DNA of 64,000 nt from Drosophila miranda (taxonomy: Eukaryota; Arthropoda; Insecta; Diptera; Drosophilidae): positions 35,895,522 to 35,959,521 of the forward strand of contig NW_022881603.1 of assembly GCF_003369915.1 (NCBI RefSeq), given 5' to 3'. Numbering within the stretch: the first letter of the stretch is position 1; every line of letters starts with the position of its first letter. Below, in pieces: positions 51,924 through 63,081 of the stretch. A model generated the notes under the pieces. It was not told where the DNA came from. It ran no database searches and saw only the letters and a program-made list of their open reading frames with translations. The translations under genes and the position numbers were made by a program.

Positions 51924-54900
51924 TTAAAGCACATGGAGGTTCTCACAGCTCTTCGACTTGGAGATGTCGGAGAGGCAGATTTTCTGCAGAATCTCCTTGG
52001 CCAGATGCAGCGATATGTGGGTGCGAGAGTGCTACATCTTCGACTGGGTAGCCTTCTTCTCGCGCACCTCCTTCAGGCGCATCTGCTTAGAAGAGACAGT
52101 ACATATAGAGAAACGGAAAAGGGAGAGAAAGACAAACTCTTTAATCTGGTTATCGTTAACCGGCCAGGTTTCCGTTTGAGTCACTCGCAGGCAGCTCAAT
52201 TTTCATTAATTAGTGAACCGATTCGGAAGGATACCTAACCCCAACCCCAACCCCACCCCAATTGTGCAGGGAATAAAGTTAAATGGATTTGCCGCACCGT
52301 CTGGGTGGTCGCTCTGGGGTTCGATGGTGTCGGATGGAGCAGACGCAGACGGCACGGCAAATCCATTTAACTTTGTTTCCTGCACACTTTTCCCATGCAT
52401 CGGAGGGGGTTGCGTGTGTTTCGCCTAACCTAAAATGCCCGCAAGCTGCAACCCACAGTCCACAGTCCACAGCCCACTGCCTGCAGCCTGTCTGGACACC
52501 CCTGCCCCTGCCTCTGTCTCACTCGCACTCACCTGCTTCAATATGCCGACGAGCAGCTCATCGACATTGTGCTGTATGCCGCTTGTGCTGTATGCCGCTT
52601 GACGTTTCGATAAATTTGGCATCGCGTGAGGCGGCCAGGGCTTTTCCCTCTGGGGGCCCACCATAGTTCATAGTCCATCGTCCATAATGAATCGGGGGAA
52701 ACGACAAAATAGTGAAACAAAGCGGATAGGATAGCAGGGATGGATATAACGAAACGAAATCAAGCCATCATAATTAAGAAGCAGGAATTATAACGTTACC
52801 TTGTGATGTGATAAGCCGGGCACGGGCCAGATCCGCCTTGTTGCCTACGAGAATGACGGCCTTGTCCTTGGTGTACTTCTCCTGCCACAGATAATTGATG
52901 ATTTCCTCGGCCACACGGAACGTGCCCCGGTCGACCACCGAGAAGACAACGACACAGCTGTGCGGCTCATAGGTGGAGAGCGAGTTCTCCACGCTCATCT
53001 CGACGCTCGGGTGGTCGATGAAGACCATGTCCGACTCCTCGTCATCCAGCAGGACACTGACCGTCTTCTCGCCGAACTCATCGTTTAAAACTCAAATCAG
53101 AATTAAACTCTAAAGACCCAAGTGGAAGCTGGGAAACTAGGGGTCAGACACACATAGGTTCCAGCTACGGGTACGATTGTCTACTCACTGCGCTCCAGCC
53201 TAAGAGACTCTAAGAGGTGTCTCTCGTCTCTCTCCTCTCAGGTGACTCGCACCCAACACTTACCTAGGCTTGCATCGTAGGTGTGCATGTATTCCGAGGT
53301 CATGAACTGGTTGACAAGCGCCGTCTTTCCCACTCCCGCATCGCCCAGCATCACCACTCGGTAGCGGGCCGCAGGCGGCGGCTCCAGGTTGTCCGACTCG
53401 TCCGAGGAGACCGGCAGAGAGTCCACGTTGGCATCCCCGCCACCACAGCAGCTGCCCTCGAATGGGGACCTTTCACTGGCCCGGCTGTTTGTCGAGTTCA
53501 CGCTCGTGTTGCTCCGGGAACGGCGCGAGATTATGGAATCCCCGCAGTTGACCACGCTGCCCTTGCTGATGGAGAAGTGACGGAGGCGGTAGAGATCGTC
53601 GCTGGCCCTGGGATTGTACGGGCGCTCCGGTAGAGAACAGACTCGCGGCCGAATGTTGTCGGGAACTGCAGGGGACCGTGGAAAACCGCCGATTCAAAGT
53701 TTGCACTCTTTTACAAAGGATATTTTCCTCACCTGGCAGCTCGAGAAAGTTCGACGTTCTCCGCTGACGACCCCGATTGGGGCTTTGGAAGGCCAGTGGG
53801 CCAACATCATCGTTGGACACTATGGAGGCATTGGAGCAGGCGCTCTTCATGGACTCGCGCGAGTTGCGGCGACTGGCCAGGAGGGCCAGGCCTCCTTTGG
53901 AGCTGCCCCTGCGGCGGGGCTTGTGCTCGACGACCTCGCGCTTTGCCTTGACCGGTTTGGGTGGCTTGCAGACGCTCAGCTCATGGTCCGGATCCTGGGT
54001 TAGGTCGCTGGTGGACTTTCGATAGCGGAGGGAGACCACGCTGTCGCAACATGTGCGGTCCAAGGTGGAGTGCGAGCTGTGGAGCACCTGGTAGCCGGGA
54101 TTCGAGGTGATGTTGATGGCATGGCGGCGCTGCCGCTGCAGATGCTGCTGCTGCTGCTGCTGCTCTGGGTCCGTAAAACTGAAGCTAGTCGTGGTGTGGG
54201 TGACCAGGGTGCTGTTTGTGTGCTGGGTTCCCGTCTCGCCCGACTCCATGGACAGCTGGGTGCAGTCGGTCACGCAGGAATCGCGCTTCAACCCGTAGTA
54301 GCCCCCCCTTCTTGCTCCCGCTCCTGCTCCCGAGCTCAGGTTCCGGGCAACGTCGATCTTGCTGATCACCGGCAGCTCCCACTCGTCGTGCCGTCGCTTG
54401 CTGCCATCGTCTACGCCCGTTGTGGTCACCAGAGGCAGGGGCTCGAGCGGTAGCTTGCTCCTCATCAGCTTCTTGGAGCCCTGGCGACGCGGCGAGCTGG
54501 GAGGCTCATAGTACTCGGGTCTTCCATCCCCGTCCGGTGAGAAGGGCTCGTAGTACTCAAACTTCTTGGAAAACGCGGAGTGGTCTGCTCCGGTATTGGG
54601 GCTCACGGCATCGAAGACGAACTTGCACGGAGCATTGGGACTGCGGGCAGATGTGCGCCGCTGAACAGCGAGTAGGAGTCATCTATGGAGCCCGAGGGCG
54701 GAGTCTGGTAGTAGGAGCTCGGCGTGGAGCTGCTCCCGTCGTCGCAGCTGTCGTTGGCGAAGGACGTTGTGATCTTGGGACTTCTGGGCGCCTCGTATCC
54801 CCCGCCGTAGCCATAGCTTGGACTGCGCGGACCCGTCCCTGTCCCCGTCATCAAGGGAGTTGCATATACCGACGGCGGTGCGGGATGGTAGAGCCTAAAA

Positions 54901-55093
54901 AGGTTCCATGTCCCATCATTGGAGTAGCTGTGGAGAAGATTGATTCATACCTGGGCGCCTTGGGAGTGGCTCCTCTGCTGGGCAATGGATTGCTGGCCGT
55001 CCTAGCGGTGGATTTGTGCTGGCCGGAGGCCTGCTGCCTATAGCCCCCACCTCCGCTGGCTCCCTCATCCCAGCTGCGTTGCTGATGTGCCAT
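51924..55093 (-). pseudogene. RGK-family small GTPase gene (Rgk1/2/3-like), damaged
   Basis: Minus strand, start ATG 55093 (MAHQQRSWDEGASG). Exons: 55093-54951, 54894-53733, 53665-53264, 53084-52800, 52649-52533, about 52082-51924. Introns show GT...AG except the acceptor before 53084. The long disordered N-terminus leads to the G1 motif GDAGVGKTA; RGK proteins lack the usual G3 DxxG, and here FIDHPSVE is seen. NKAD (G4) and ETSSGIQH (G5) follow. The C-terminus carries the RGK hallmark SKSCENLHVL. RGK proteins inhibit voltage-gated calcium channels at the membrane. Lesions: a one-base shift near 54643-54648, a 16-bp tandem duplication (52567-52598) that shifts frame in G5, a missing splice AG at 53085-53086 (AA), and TAG at 52032-52034 in the last exon. 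The exact paralogue is not determined. Confidence 0.82.
52567..52598 (-). repeat. 16-bp tandem duplication in the RGK G5 exon
   Basis: ttgtgctgtatgccgc occurs twice in a row. Removing one copy gives a frame-consistent exon of 101 bp that fits family sequence SGIQHNVDELLVGILKQ. Confidence 0.93.
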
Positions 55094-58090
55094 TTTTAGT
55101 GGTCCTATACAGCAGTATCATGAGATGAATGAAACGAGGCGAGACGAGACGAGAATGAGGCCGGTAATGGTTATACTGACGGCAGTGAAAGATGCGACCA
55201 ACTCATGTGTAAACACCATGGGCCATTACTCATACCACACACACACACACGCACACGCACGCACATTGATCCTCGGCCCTCCTTTGGGATACTCTGCCTA
55301 AATGGCCACAAAGTAAACATAATTTATGGTTTTATCTCTATTTAATCAAAGTAATGAAAAGCTGGCCATAGAAACCAGCAATCATAAAGGCCAGACCAGA
55401 CAAGGAGACGGTGTCCGTCCACACCCGCCCACACCCGTCCACATCCGCTCCCACAAGTCAGCCGCAACCGCCCCGGGCGATGCAGCTAAAAGGCTGCTGG
55501 AAGTAGACCTCTGCCCGCAGCCTGAGCCGAAGTCAGAGCCAGAACCCAGTACGAAGCAAGTGGTTCATTTAGTGTTAACTGTTCGTATCCTCGGAAATGC
55601 TGGTGGTGTAAGTGGCTGCCCCAATTACCGAACGGCAGATGCGGGTGGGGGACGTCCTGCGCTATAAAATTCTCTAATGGGATTTACCAGCTTGGTGTCG
55701 AGGAATGGGGTGGCGGAGGGTGCCCGCAGCTATTAAAGTTGAGCAGTCTGTGCGAGAAAATGTTGCCTACATTTCTGCTTGATTGATGTGCAGTGAAAAC
55801 GAGAGCTCCGCTCTCTTAGCGGACATCTGCCATAGTTCGTAATGCACTGGAACTGCGTGTTTTCCGCCTAAGAGAGTCTTTGGTCTATGTCAATGAATAC
55901 CCATCGGCAGCTCGCGTTGCGAGAGGCAACAAGTGTCGGCCATTTCCCAGTTGTTCAAAGTTCAATTGAACTCCTGAGTGATTTTGCATTCACTAGAACG
56001 AGCGCGCACAATCCACTGTCCCTTGGCCCATTTCCCACTTTAGTTTTATGGCTCAGCAGAGGTCCCCGCGGGCCAAGCCAAGCCAACTGTTGCAAGTACT
56101 CAGAGTGCCATGATATCGACTCGACGCCACTTACGCTTACATGAGCACTTCGTGTATCCCATTGCAGTGGGGCTTCAGCTTCTCCCGCTTTCTTCTCCTG
56201 GGGAGGGGAGGACAGGACACGTGTGCTGCCTCGATAGCCGCTTAGCTCGAAATGTGACTCTCAACTGTTTGTCGGGCGGTTGTCGGTTCTCGGTACTCAC
56301 GGTGTTCACGGTGTTCACGGTGCCCACGTCCGACCTGCGGGCCATTATTATCTATCTATCTACCTATCGGATGTACAAATAGCACCCACACACACACACA
56401 CAGACACTCACATGTCGCGCACATGTGCGTGAGTACGTGTCCATACTGTTGAGTAAATGTCTAACTGCAGCAAGGAATACCTCGTATTCGGTGTCGTACC
56501 TTTATTTTCATTCCCCAGGGAGGCGACGATGAAAGGAATTACGCTTTCCGTACTAAAGTACCTCGAACATTAGGTTCTCATATATATGTCAGCTTTCCTA
56601 ACAAAGTTTTCCTCTGCTCGGGCTTTTTTCTAGACTTTTCTACCCAAACAGAGTGCTGCATCAAAAAGCGCATTCCACTCGTATTCTACAAGGCATCAAT
56701 TAGTCGAGTTGCCATCGATTCAAGTGTTTTCCTACTTGTTGTTTCTGTTGCTACATTTTCTTTCGTTCTGTTTTTGTTTGAATTTTCTTGTTTTTTTTTT
56801 GCATTTTCTCGTAACGCGATGGCCTGTTGCCACCGCAACCAATCGAACGGACGGACGGCCGTTGGCCCCTGGATAGCAGACAGAGCCAGAGCTTACCTTT
56901 GCCTTTATCTAACTTCCTCTCCCTTTCCCTCTTTCAGTTACATTTCCACTCCGGCAAAACAGTTTTTGGCTATGCGAAAAACTGCAGACAAGCCGGCGCA
57001 ACAAATCAATACAAATACAAATACAAATATGAGTATTAGTACGAATATCTATCCTTCCATCCAACCCTCGTTGGTTACGTCCTTCTTGGACGCATTCAAA
57101 TGTTCAATAGTTCGGCCCGTCTTCGGTTTGTGTGGCATTGTCTGAGCAGAAAGGGCGAAACGAACGGACGCCCTGGTCGGATGGACGGGGAGCTCAGGGA
57201 GATTGGCACCCCAGCTTATTGTATTGACCGAGGGTCTGGGTCTTTGGGGCTGCCTGCTGGAGAAAAGGTAAGCTTATATAACATAATAATCGTTGCAGAT
57301 TTGCGAATTATGTATTCAGGATTTACAATAGGGCAAGATGGCGTCCTCCGGTCCGACTGGGTCAATCATTCAAAACCGAATGAATTATTGATGGAATGCC
57401 AGGCCCAACTTTAAATCGAGTCTAAATCCTTAGTTATGCAAAGGACCGTTACGATATGTGCCTGATTTGACTGTGGCAGGGGTAAAGAGCAATTTGCATA
57501 CCCAAAGAGGTTTCCCAGGAATGCGAAGGCCTTGCCTCAATCAGGTTTATGGCTTCGCTTTTCTTCTGGCCTTTTGTGTGCGCAAAAGTCTGCGACCTGC
57601 AATGACGGTGGCGGCGGCACTGCCAACTTTCGGTTTCCCGTTTTCCCAGTTTCCTTTTACCGTCATTATTTAAGGAGGTAAGAGTAATGACTCGCCTTGC
57701 ACTCGCTTCCACCGCGTATCCCTCCCTCTCTCTCTCTCTCTCGCTGTCTCTGCCGCTCTCTCGTTCTCTGTTTCACCGTCATTAGGTCGAAGACGTCCGT
57801 CCGTCATAAATGAGTTCTTCGGCAAATGGCTCGGACAACCCTTTGAGAAACTTGGCTTAATTACATGCCCGTACCCGTTAAACGCATACTTAACACCCAA
57901 CCCCCGGCTTCCCGCACAAATATTAACTTGGCCAACCCTTCCCCTCTGCCTCTCTCTCTCTCCATCTGTGTCTCTGCTGTAAAAATAAAAGTGTGTGTAC
58001 TACTCGTCGAAGCCATAGTGCGAGAAAACAAACAAGAAAAGTCCATAAAACACTTAAGATCAAAGTATACAAAAGTATGTCTGCGTGTGT
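55094..58090. other. Flank of the RGK gene, no other gene seen
   Basis: A CA/GCAC microsatellite at about 55237-55265 and another at about 56388-56402, T-rich and CT-rich tracts (about 57726-57750), and no convincing reading frame. Likely 5' UTR, introns and regulatory sequence of the RGK gene. I cannot place a promoter. Confidence 0.5.
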
Positions 58091-58518
58091 GTTTTTTTTT
58101 TTTTTTTTTTTTTATTGGGAAAACAATATAAACAATAGTGGGTGGTGGGGGGGATGGGTTGTTGGAATGGGAATGTTGAGGGTAGGTCCGCTCCCGCGGG
58201 ACTGCCGCTAGGCATTACTTCGCGTGCCACGTCTGCTCGTCGGCTACCATCCGCTCGGTGAGGGTGTCTGCGCTTACTCCTAGGCTCGCCTCTCCTAGCA
58301 TCTCTCGTTCCCGACGAAAGCGGGGACAGGAAAAGAAGACGTGCTCCGCGTCTTCATCTACTCCTGGCCCGCAGTAGCTGCAGTACGGGTCATCGGCGTG
58401 CTTGAAGCGGTATAGGTATTTCTTGAAGCAGCCATGCCCCGTTAGCAGTTGTCCGAGGTAGTGGTCAATCTGGCCTCTCTTCCGCTGCATCCATGGTCTC
58501 AGCTGAGGGATTAGCCGT

Positions 58519-58521
<3 letters not shown>
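58091..58521 (-). mobile_element. 3' end of a LINE on the minus strand with poly(A) tail
   Basis: On the minus strand the frame starting around 58521 reads RRLIPQLRPWMQRKRGQIDH, then LTGHGCFKKYLYRF, then CSYCGPGVDEDAEHVFFSC, the Cys-His end of R1/LOA-type ORF2. After the stop come about 120 bp, then ccaataaa and a run of about 24 A (T on the plus strand, about 58090-58113). The 5' part is missing, as in a 5'-truncated insertion. Confidence 0.8.

Positions 58522-58525
<4 letters not shown>

Positions 58526-58550
<25 letters not shown>
58526..58550 (+). repeat. (GT)n microsatellite
   Basis: About 12 GT units just beyond the LINE fragment, creating a spurious His-Thr run in a reading frame. Confidence 0.9.
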
Positions 58551-58722
58551 GATCGCATGTGTATTTGTGGACAGCGTAGGACAGTCATAGGGTTGCCAGA
58601 TAGGGCCAACCAGTTTGAAAGTTGAGCGCCAACCGGAAAATCGCGCGGGCCCCAAATTTTAAATTTTAAATTTTAAATTTCAAATTTCAAAATCGAGTAT
58701 TTGGCAATTACAAACAGGAAGA

Positions 58723-60093
58723 ATGGAGGAGGAGGAAAAGCGGGTCTTTGAGAGGAGAACTAGCCTGCAGCGTTCCCCACCACAGTGGCAGACGCCCCGA
58801 GGCATTTGGCCCAGGGAGCACGCAGCTGAGAAGCCGGCCCAGCTAAGCCTTGGTACCGGAACTCCACTTAAGGCGCCCCTTAGAGTGCTGCCAGCACTGA
58901 CTGTGTCTGCACCAGCAGAAGTCCCTGTCAATCCCTTTGACTTCAGCAGTGCTTCCACAGACAAAAGCGGTACAGGACCAAAGGCCGACGGAGATCTGCG
59001 GGCGATCTTGGCTTCGCTGGTAGAAAAGTCGACGGAATTGTCGAAGATGCTGAGGGACGCCCGTTATCTCAACAAGGAGATGAAAGAGTTGGCGCAGAAC
59101 GTGGTGAGGATGCAAAAGTCCGCGCTTCACAGCTTCGACGCAAAGTTTCAGAGGAAGGAGAGGGTGGAGCGGCGAGATCAGGAGACGCAGTGCTCCCCTC
59201 AACACGATGCGCCGAAAAGGAAGCTGGACAAGCCGACGAGGAGCTCGCCGAAGCGGAGAAACAATATGAGTGGCCATCCCACGTTGCAGTCCCACGAACA
59301 ACCGGCAAGGAAGACCGAATCAGCTGCACCTACCGAAGGTGAATGGGAGAAGGTGAAGAGCAGAGCGCACGCCCGGAAGCCAAGGCCCCGTCCGGATGTT
59401 ATTATCATCGAGCCAAAAGGGGAAATGACTTACGCGGAGATCCTTAACCTCGTCACCCGCAACCAGAGCGAGAAGATGAAGAAGGTCGGCGAGAGTGTGA
59501 GCAGAGTGAAGCGAACAGCCAAAGGTGCTCTTCTATTGGAGCTCAAAGACGCCTCGAAGGAGACCGCGCAGCTGCTTCGTGGGGACATAGGCACTGTCCT
59601 AGGAGGCAAGGCGGAGGCGCGAGCACTCACCCAGCAGACGAGGCTAGAGATGCTCGACTTGGATGAGATGGCTACCTCGGAGGACGTGAGGAAGGCCTTC
59701 AGCGAGCAAATGGGGATTACACTCGATGTGGACGCCATTAAGAGTTTGCGCCCAGGCTTTGGTGGTACCCAGCGGGCTATTATTTGCCTGCCGGCGACCC
59801 TTGCGACGAAGGCTCTATCCGTTGGTAAGGTTAAAGTGGAGCGAAATCTGCCGTTAAAGTGCTTCAGGTGCCTTGAGATCGGCCACGTTGCACTTAATTG
59901 CAAAAGCTCTGTAGACAGAAGCGGGTGGTGCTTCCGCTGTGGGTCTGAGGAGCACAAGATAAGCGACTGCCACAATGAGGCACAATGCTTCCTTTGTGTC
60001 GGAAAGGGCAAGCCCCACTCACACGTAGCTGGTAGCCACAGGTGCCCCATGGCACCCAAAGAGAAGGCAAGTCGATACGCTGAACATGGTTAG
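58723..60093 (+). CDS. LINE ORF1, Gag-like CCHC protein
   Basis: 456 aa from ATG 58723 (MEEEEKRVFERRTSLQRSPP). The N-terminus is basic/Pro-rich, and residues about 90-140 form a possible coiled coil (LASLVEKSTELSKMLRDA). Three Cys-His knuckles follow: CFRCLEIGHVALNC at residue 380, CFRCGSEEHKISDC, and CFLCVGKGKPHSHVAGSHRC. This is the R1/LOA ORF1 layout: RNA-binding chaperone for the element RNA. The frame is open and may be intact. Confidence 0.87.
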   Translation: MEEEEKRVFERRTSLQRSPPQWQTPRGIWPREHAAEKPAQLSLGTGTPLKAPLRVLPALTVSAPAEVPVNPFDFSSASTDKSGTGPKADGDLRAILASLVEKSTELSKMLRDARYLNKEMKELAQNVVRMQKSALHSFDAKFQRKERVERRDQETQCSPQHDAPKRKLDKPTRSSPKRRNNMSGHPTLQSHEQPARKTESAAPTEGEWEKVKSRAHARKPRPRPDVIIIEPKGEMTYAEILNLVTRNQSEKMKKVGESVSRVKRTAKGALLLELKDASKETAQLLRGDIGTVLGGKAEARALTQQTRLEMLDLDEMATSEDVRKAFSEQMGITLDVDAIKSLRPGFGGTQRAIICLPATLATKALSVGKVKVERNLPLKCFRCLEIGHVALNCKSSVDRSGWCFRCGSEEHKISDCHNEAQCFLCVGKGKPHSHVAGSHRCPMAPKEKASRYAEHG

Positions 60094-60122
60094 GTTTTGC
60101 CACAGATCTGCTCTCTCAGTCG

Positions 60123-60509
60123 GTGCGTGAAATGAGATCGGACGTTGCAATAATTAGCGAACCATACATTTACCCCGAGGATGGATTCTGGGTCCAAAGC
60201 TCCTCAGGAAAAGCAGCAATATGGGCTTGCGGTAAGCCTCCTCTGCGGCCCTCAGTGTGCGCTGATTGGCGAGAATTCGTCAGGGCAAAACTGGGGAACT
60301 TATGGATTTACAGCTGCTAACTCCCCCCAAGCTTGAGCCGTCATAGCTTCGCTGCGGCGATGGACGAATTGGCCGACGACGCCAGGCACCACAAACCAAA
60401 TGTGATTGCTGGCGACTTCAATGCTTGGGCCCAGGAGTGGGGCAGCGACATCTCCAGAAGCAGCAGCTCGGACGCCATATACAAGGGACACGCTGACATT
60501 CGCCTCTAG
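60123..60509 (+). pseudogene. LINE ORF2 endonuclease domain, broken
   Basis: One frame gives VAIISEPYIYPEDGFWVQSS at the start and AGDFNAWAQEWGS later, APE-type endonuclease motifs. TAA at 60318-60320 and TAG at 60507-60509 interrupt it, and beyond about 60510 the domain leaves frame. ORF2 should begin near 60093-60120. Confidence 0.75.
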
Positions 60510-60721
60510 CAGCCTTTCCCCTCTGTCCACCTGGCGCCTGGGGAACCACTATACGGCCAGTGACCACGAGGCAGTGGTGTTCTCGATAGGCGGAGATAGG
60601 CGGCCTACAATCCCGAATCAATGCGGATTCCAAGGTTCTTGGAGGCGCTGAGGAATATGGAGGTCGGAGGCTCAGCTCAACGGATGGTCTGGAGTCCCTA
60701 CTGCTCGCATGCGATGCCAGT

Positions 60722-61759
60722 ATGAGTCGCAAGAGGCCATTCAAGGGTAAGCAATCGCCGACCTATTGGTGGAATGACGAGATCCAGGAGGCCAGACGCA
60801 CTTCCCTGTCAGCTAGAAGGCGATATCAACGGGCTCGCAGAAGGAGTGGCACTAGCTGGCCAAGGCTACAGGCAGAGTACTGCGGAGCTAGAAAAGCCCT
60901 AAAGAACGCCATCAAGGAGAGCAAGAGGGAGTGCTTCCTCCAGCTTTGCGACTCAGCCGAGAAGGATCCGTGGGGACGTGCCTACAAGACGGTAATGAAG
61001 CGAATTCATGGCAGCAACGCGGGGTCGCCGTCTGACCCAGACCAGTTGCGGACGATTGTTGCATTGTTCCCATCCGGGGCTCACGGTCTTGCCATCAGTG
61101 CCGTCGCACACCAGCCTGCATACTCGGTCGAACCGGTCACGGAGGACGAAATCGTCGCCCTGGCCCAAAGCTTAAAGGCCAAGAAGGCTCCAGGCCCTGA
61201 TGGAATCCCCAACCGTGCGGTAAAACTGGCGATGGCATACAACCCGCACGAGTTTGCTAAGGCATTCACGCAGTGCCTGCGGGAAGGACTGTTTCCGCCG
61301 CAGTGGAAGTTGCAACACCTGGTGCTCTTGCCAAAGCCAGGAAAGCCGCCGGACGATCCCTCCTCGTTTCGACCGATTTGCTTAATCGACTCGCTGGGGA
61401 AGACTCTGGAACAGATAATCCGTAGAAGACTAGACAACGCCGTCGAGGATGCTGGGGGACTTTCACCAAACCAATACGGCTTCAGGAGTGGGAGGTCAAC
61501 GGTGGACGCCATAGGCAGGGTAGTTGACATAGCCTCCAAGGCAGTGGAGGGAACTCGATGGAAGGGCGGCAAGAAGGAATACTGCCTGATTGTCACCCTA
61601 GACATCAGGAACGACTTCAATACGGTGAAGTGGGAGTGCATCCTGGACTCACTTAACCGGCGCGGTGTACCCCAATACCTTCAGGCAATCGTAAGGAGCT
61701 ACTTCGAGGGAGACTGCTGGAGTATAATACGGAGGCCGGCGCGCAGACTCACGGCATAA
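60722..61759 (+). CDS. LINE ORF2 reverse transcriptase, first part
   Basis: KKAPGPDGIPNRAVKLAM, FRPICLIDSLGKTLEQIIRR and NQYGFRSGRSTVDAI are RT fingers and palm motifs. VTLDIRNDFNTVKWECILDS has Asn where RTs usually have Ala or another small residue (DVKNAFN). Frame ends just before the GVPQG motif because of a one-base change near 61725-61740. Confidence 0.88.
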   Translation: MSRKRPFKGKQSPTYWWNDEIQEARRTSLSARRRYQRARRRSGTSWPRLQAEYCGARKALKNAIKESKRECFLQLCDSAEKDPWGRAYKTVMKRIHGSNAGSPSDPDQLRTIVALFPSGAHGLAISAVAHQPAYSVEPVTEDEIVALAQSLKAKKAPGPDGIPNRAVKLAMAYNPHEFAKAFTQCLREGLFPPQWKLQHLVLLPKPGKPPDDPSSFRPICLIDSLGKTLEQIIRRRLDNAVEDAGGLSPNQYGFRSGRSTVDAIGRVVDIASKAVEGTRWKGGKKEYCLIVTLDIRNDFNTVKWECILDSLNRRGVPQYLQAIVRSYFEGDCWSIIRRPARRLTA

Positions 61760-61782
61760 CGGCAGGCGTTCCCCAAGGATCA

Positions 61783-62925
61783 GTGATGGGTCCCCTATTA
61801 TGGAACATTGCCTACGATGGAGTCATGAGATTAGCTCTTCCAGGCGGATGTCAGCTAACCTGCTACGCAGATGATGTCGCCCTGACGGTGGTGGCCAAGC
61901 ACCTGGACGTCGTCGAAGCAAATTGTGACACCGCAATCCAGCTGATTGCAGACAGGCTCCGCTCTGCGGGACTAGAGCTAGCCGCTCATAAAACCGAGGC
62001 AGTATTGGTGAGCACCCGTTCGACTGTGGAGACCGCTCACATCAGGGTTGGCGACCAGAGACTATCGTCGAAACGAGCCATTCGGTATCTGGGCGTGATG
62101 ATCGACACCAGGCTCAGTTTCCGTGAACACCTAAGCTACGTCCAGGAGAAAGCGGCAAACACGAGTCGGGCGCTGTTCCGAATACTGCTGAACACCCGTG
62201 GCCCGAAGCAGGAGAGGAGGATTCTGCTGACCAGTGTAGTCCGCTCAGCCATGACCTACGCAGCAGACGTATGGGCGGATGGAATTAAAGTTGCCAGCTA
62301 CGCTAGGGGCGTAAAAGCCACTCATCGCCTCTGCGCGCTCCGGATCTGCTGCGGCTTTCGGACCATATCCGACGACGCTGCCCTAGTCCTGTCGGGTGTC
62401 CTTCCAATTGACCTTCTGGTGCTTGAGGAGAGGGCCGTGGCCGAAGCCATCCGGGCCGGCGCGGCAAGGAGAGACGCGCGCAAGCAGGCCCGTGAAGGAA
62501 GCCTCAGTGCATGGCAAAGCCGCTGGGACGGCTCTGATAACGGACGGTGGACACACCGCCTGATTCCGGATGTCCGATATTGGATCGGCAGGCGACACGG
62601 TGTGGTCAATTTCCATTCCACACAGCTTCTGAGCGGACACGCCTGCTTCAGCCATTACCTTTGGAGGTTCGGCCACGAGGACTCGCCGAACTGCTCGTGG
62701 TGCGGCGACGCCACTGAAGACGCTGAGCACATCATTTTTCAATGTGGGCGCTTCTCACTTATTAGGGAGGAGTTGTGGCGAGCCGCCGGCGGGCAGCTCA
62801 CGCCGAACAACCTGATCGTGGCGATTGTGGAAGACCCCATGGTATGGTCGGCCTGGAGCAACTTTGCAGCCGGCGCCATGAAGGAGCTGCGTAGGTGCGA
62901 GCGCCGAAGGAACGAGAGTGGCTAG
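61783..62925 (+). CDS. LINE ORF2 reverse transcriptase, second part, and C-terminus
   Basis: Begins just upstream of the conceptual start with GVPQGSVMGPLLWN. The catalytic CYADDVALTV is at about residue 27. YLGVMIDTRLSF and the terminal Cys-His motif CSWCGDATEDAEHIIFQC follow. The stop at 62925 is followed by the 3' UTR. Confidence 0.88.
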   Translation: MMGPLLWNIAYDGVMRLALPGGCQLTCYADDVALTVVAKHLDVVEANCDTAIQLIADRLRSAGLELAAHKTEAVLVSTRSTVETAHIRVGDQRLSSKRAIRYLGVMIDTRLSFREHLSYVQEKAANTSRALFRILLNTRGPKQERRILLTSVVRSAMTYAADVWADGIKVASYARGVKATHRLCALRICCGFRTISDDAALVLSGVLPIDLLVLEERAVAEAIRAGAARRDARKQAREGSLSAWQSRWDGSDNGRWTHRLIPDVRYWIGRRHGVVNFHSTQLLSGHACFSHYLWRFGHEDSPNCSWCGDATEDAEHIIFQCGRFSLIREELWRAAGGQLTPNNLIVAIVEDPMVWSAWSNFAAGAMKELRRCERRRNESG

Positions 62926-63081
62926 GAGGAACCATGGTCCCTGCGAAGCAATGCTTTGCGGCCGTCCCGCAGAGACCCGGAACTTCCTGCCGGTCTCTCC
63001 AACTCAATACAGCTCCCTGTCTAGCTTTAGTTAAGTCCCAGGCTTATAAAATTTAATAAAATTAAGAGTTAATACAGAAAA

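Larger units (their letters stand above)
58620..63081 (+). mobile_element. LOA/R1-type non-LTR retrotransposon, nearly full length, broken ORF2
   Basis: Plus-strand element with ORF1 (58723-60093), a fragmented endonuclease (60109 to about 60650), RT (60722-61759 and 61783-62925) and a 3' UTR ending ttaataaaattaagagttaa before the next DINE copy. The RT style (CYADDVALTVVAKH, GVPQGSVMGPLLWN) and the Cys-rich end place it in the R1/LOA group. TRIM of D. miranda and Bilbo of D. subobscura belong to the LOA clade and are candidates. 5' of ORF1 there is an aaatttt repeat (58656-58690). It carries several frame changes and in-frame stops, so it is inactive. Confidence 0.82.

Noticed and set aside
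53614..54003. Plus-strand frames opposite RGK exons (several)
   Set aside because: Antisense shadows of the GC-rich RGK coding sequence.
58215..58655. 146-aa minus-strand frame as a host gene
   Set aside because: Its C-terminal half is the Cys-His end of a LINE ORF2 and its N-terminal half is a GT microsatellite and spacer.
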